This document shows positions 13,500 through 13,507 of a stretch of 13,507 nucleotides of DNA, one piece after another (the stretch's first letter is position 1; the number at the start of each line of letters is the position of its first letter). The notes under the pieces are model-generated. The model was not told the DNA's origin, made no database searches, and worked only from the letters and a program-made list of their open reading frames with translations. Both the position numbers and the translations under genes were made by a program. Origin of the DNA: an uncultured Blautia sp. (GTDB lineage Bacteria; Bacillota; Clostridia; Lachnospirales; Lachnospiraceae); contig NZ_CANTKB010000045.1 in NCBI RefSeq assembly GCF_947654165.1, positions 1 to 13,507 on the forward strand, given 5' to 3'.

Positions 13500-13507
13500 C
13501 TAGCACC

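Noticed and set aside
1..13507. CRISPR array, tRNA or rRNA gene
   Set aside because: No regularly spaced direct repeats, and no cloverleaf or rRNA-like sequence was seen.

Overview
The window comes from a low-GC Gram-positive bacterium, most likely a gut Lachnospiraceae or related Clostridia. The evidence is the family-level look of the proteins, the strong AGGAGG-type ribosome binding sites, the sigma-A-like promoters, and the Tn1549/CTn-type (CD1112/CD1115-like) conjugation gene remnants. Every gene I accept lies on the minus strand, so transcription runs from right to left. No tRNA, rRNA or CRISPR array was seen.

Right end (about 11,470-13,507): a decayed conjugative-element module. It holds a VirD4 coupling-protein gene with a large in-frame internal deletion, a scrap of a group II intron reverse transcriptase (YADD box), a VirB6/TrbL-like membrane protein that has lost its N-terminal part, a PrgI-like membrane protein with a replaced tail, and a 64-residue unknown protein. 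The genes keep the order expected for such elements, but each is cut, so this is probably a non-functional relic.

Middle (9,384-11,354): a type IV AbiE toxin-antitoxin operon (AbiEi antitoxin, AbiEii nucleotidyltransferase toxin). It has a clean promoter bracketed by two inverted repeats whose half-sites are each 13 nt apart. Downstream, a second strong promoter drives a compact three-gene operon: a 104-residue unknown protein, a ~990-residue archaeo-eukaryotic-primase/SF2-helicase/PLD-like fusion (TOTE-conflict-system type) and a 560-residue large serine recombinase. This operon is the best candidate for an incompletely described system, either defence or the replication/mobility module of an integrative element. 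A third inverted repeat with the same 13-nt spacing and GGTA/TACC core lies just upstream of its promoter.

Left (1-4,346): an XRE-family regulator with a GyrI-like ligand-binding domain and an extra C-terminal region, ending in a 46-nt hairpin. Then comes a tightly packed operon: a 45-codon small ORF, a YaiI/YqxD (DUF188) protein, a PAS-domain protein, an ArsC/Spx-like protein, a variant peptide deformylase and a macro-domain (ADP-ribose-processing) protein. The left edge has two gene remnants, the last one cut by an inverted repeat that may be the end of an insertion.

Family assignments come from reading motifs and from memory of the families. No database search was run.
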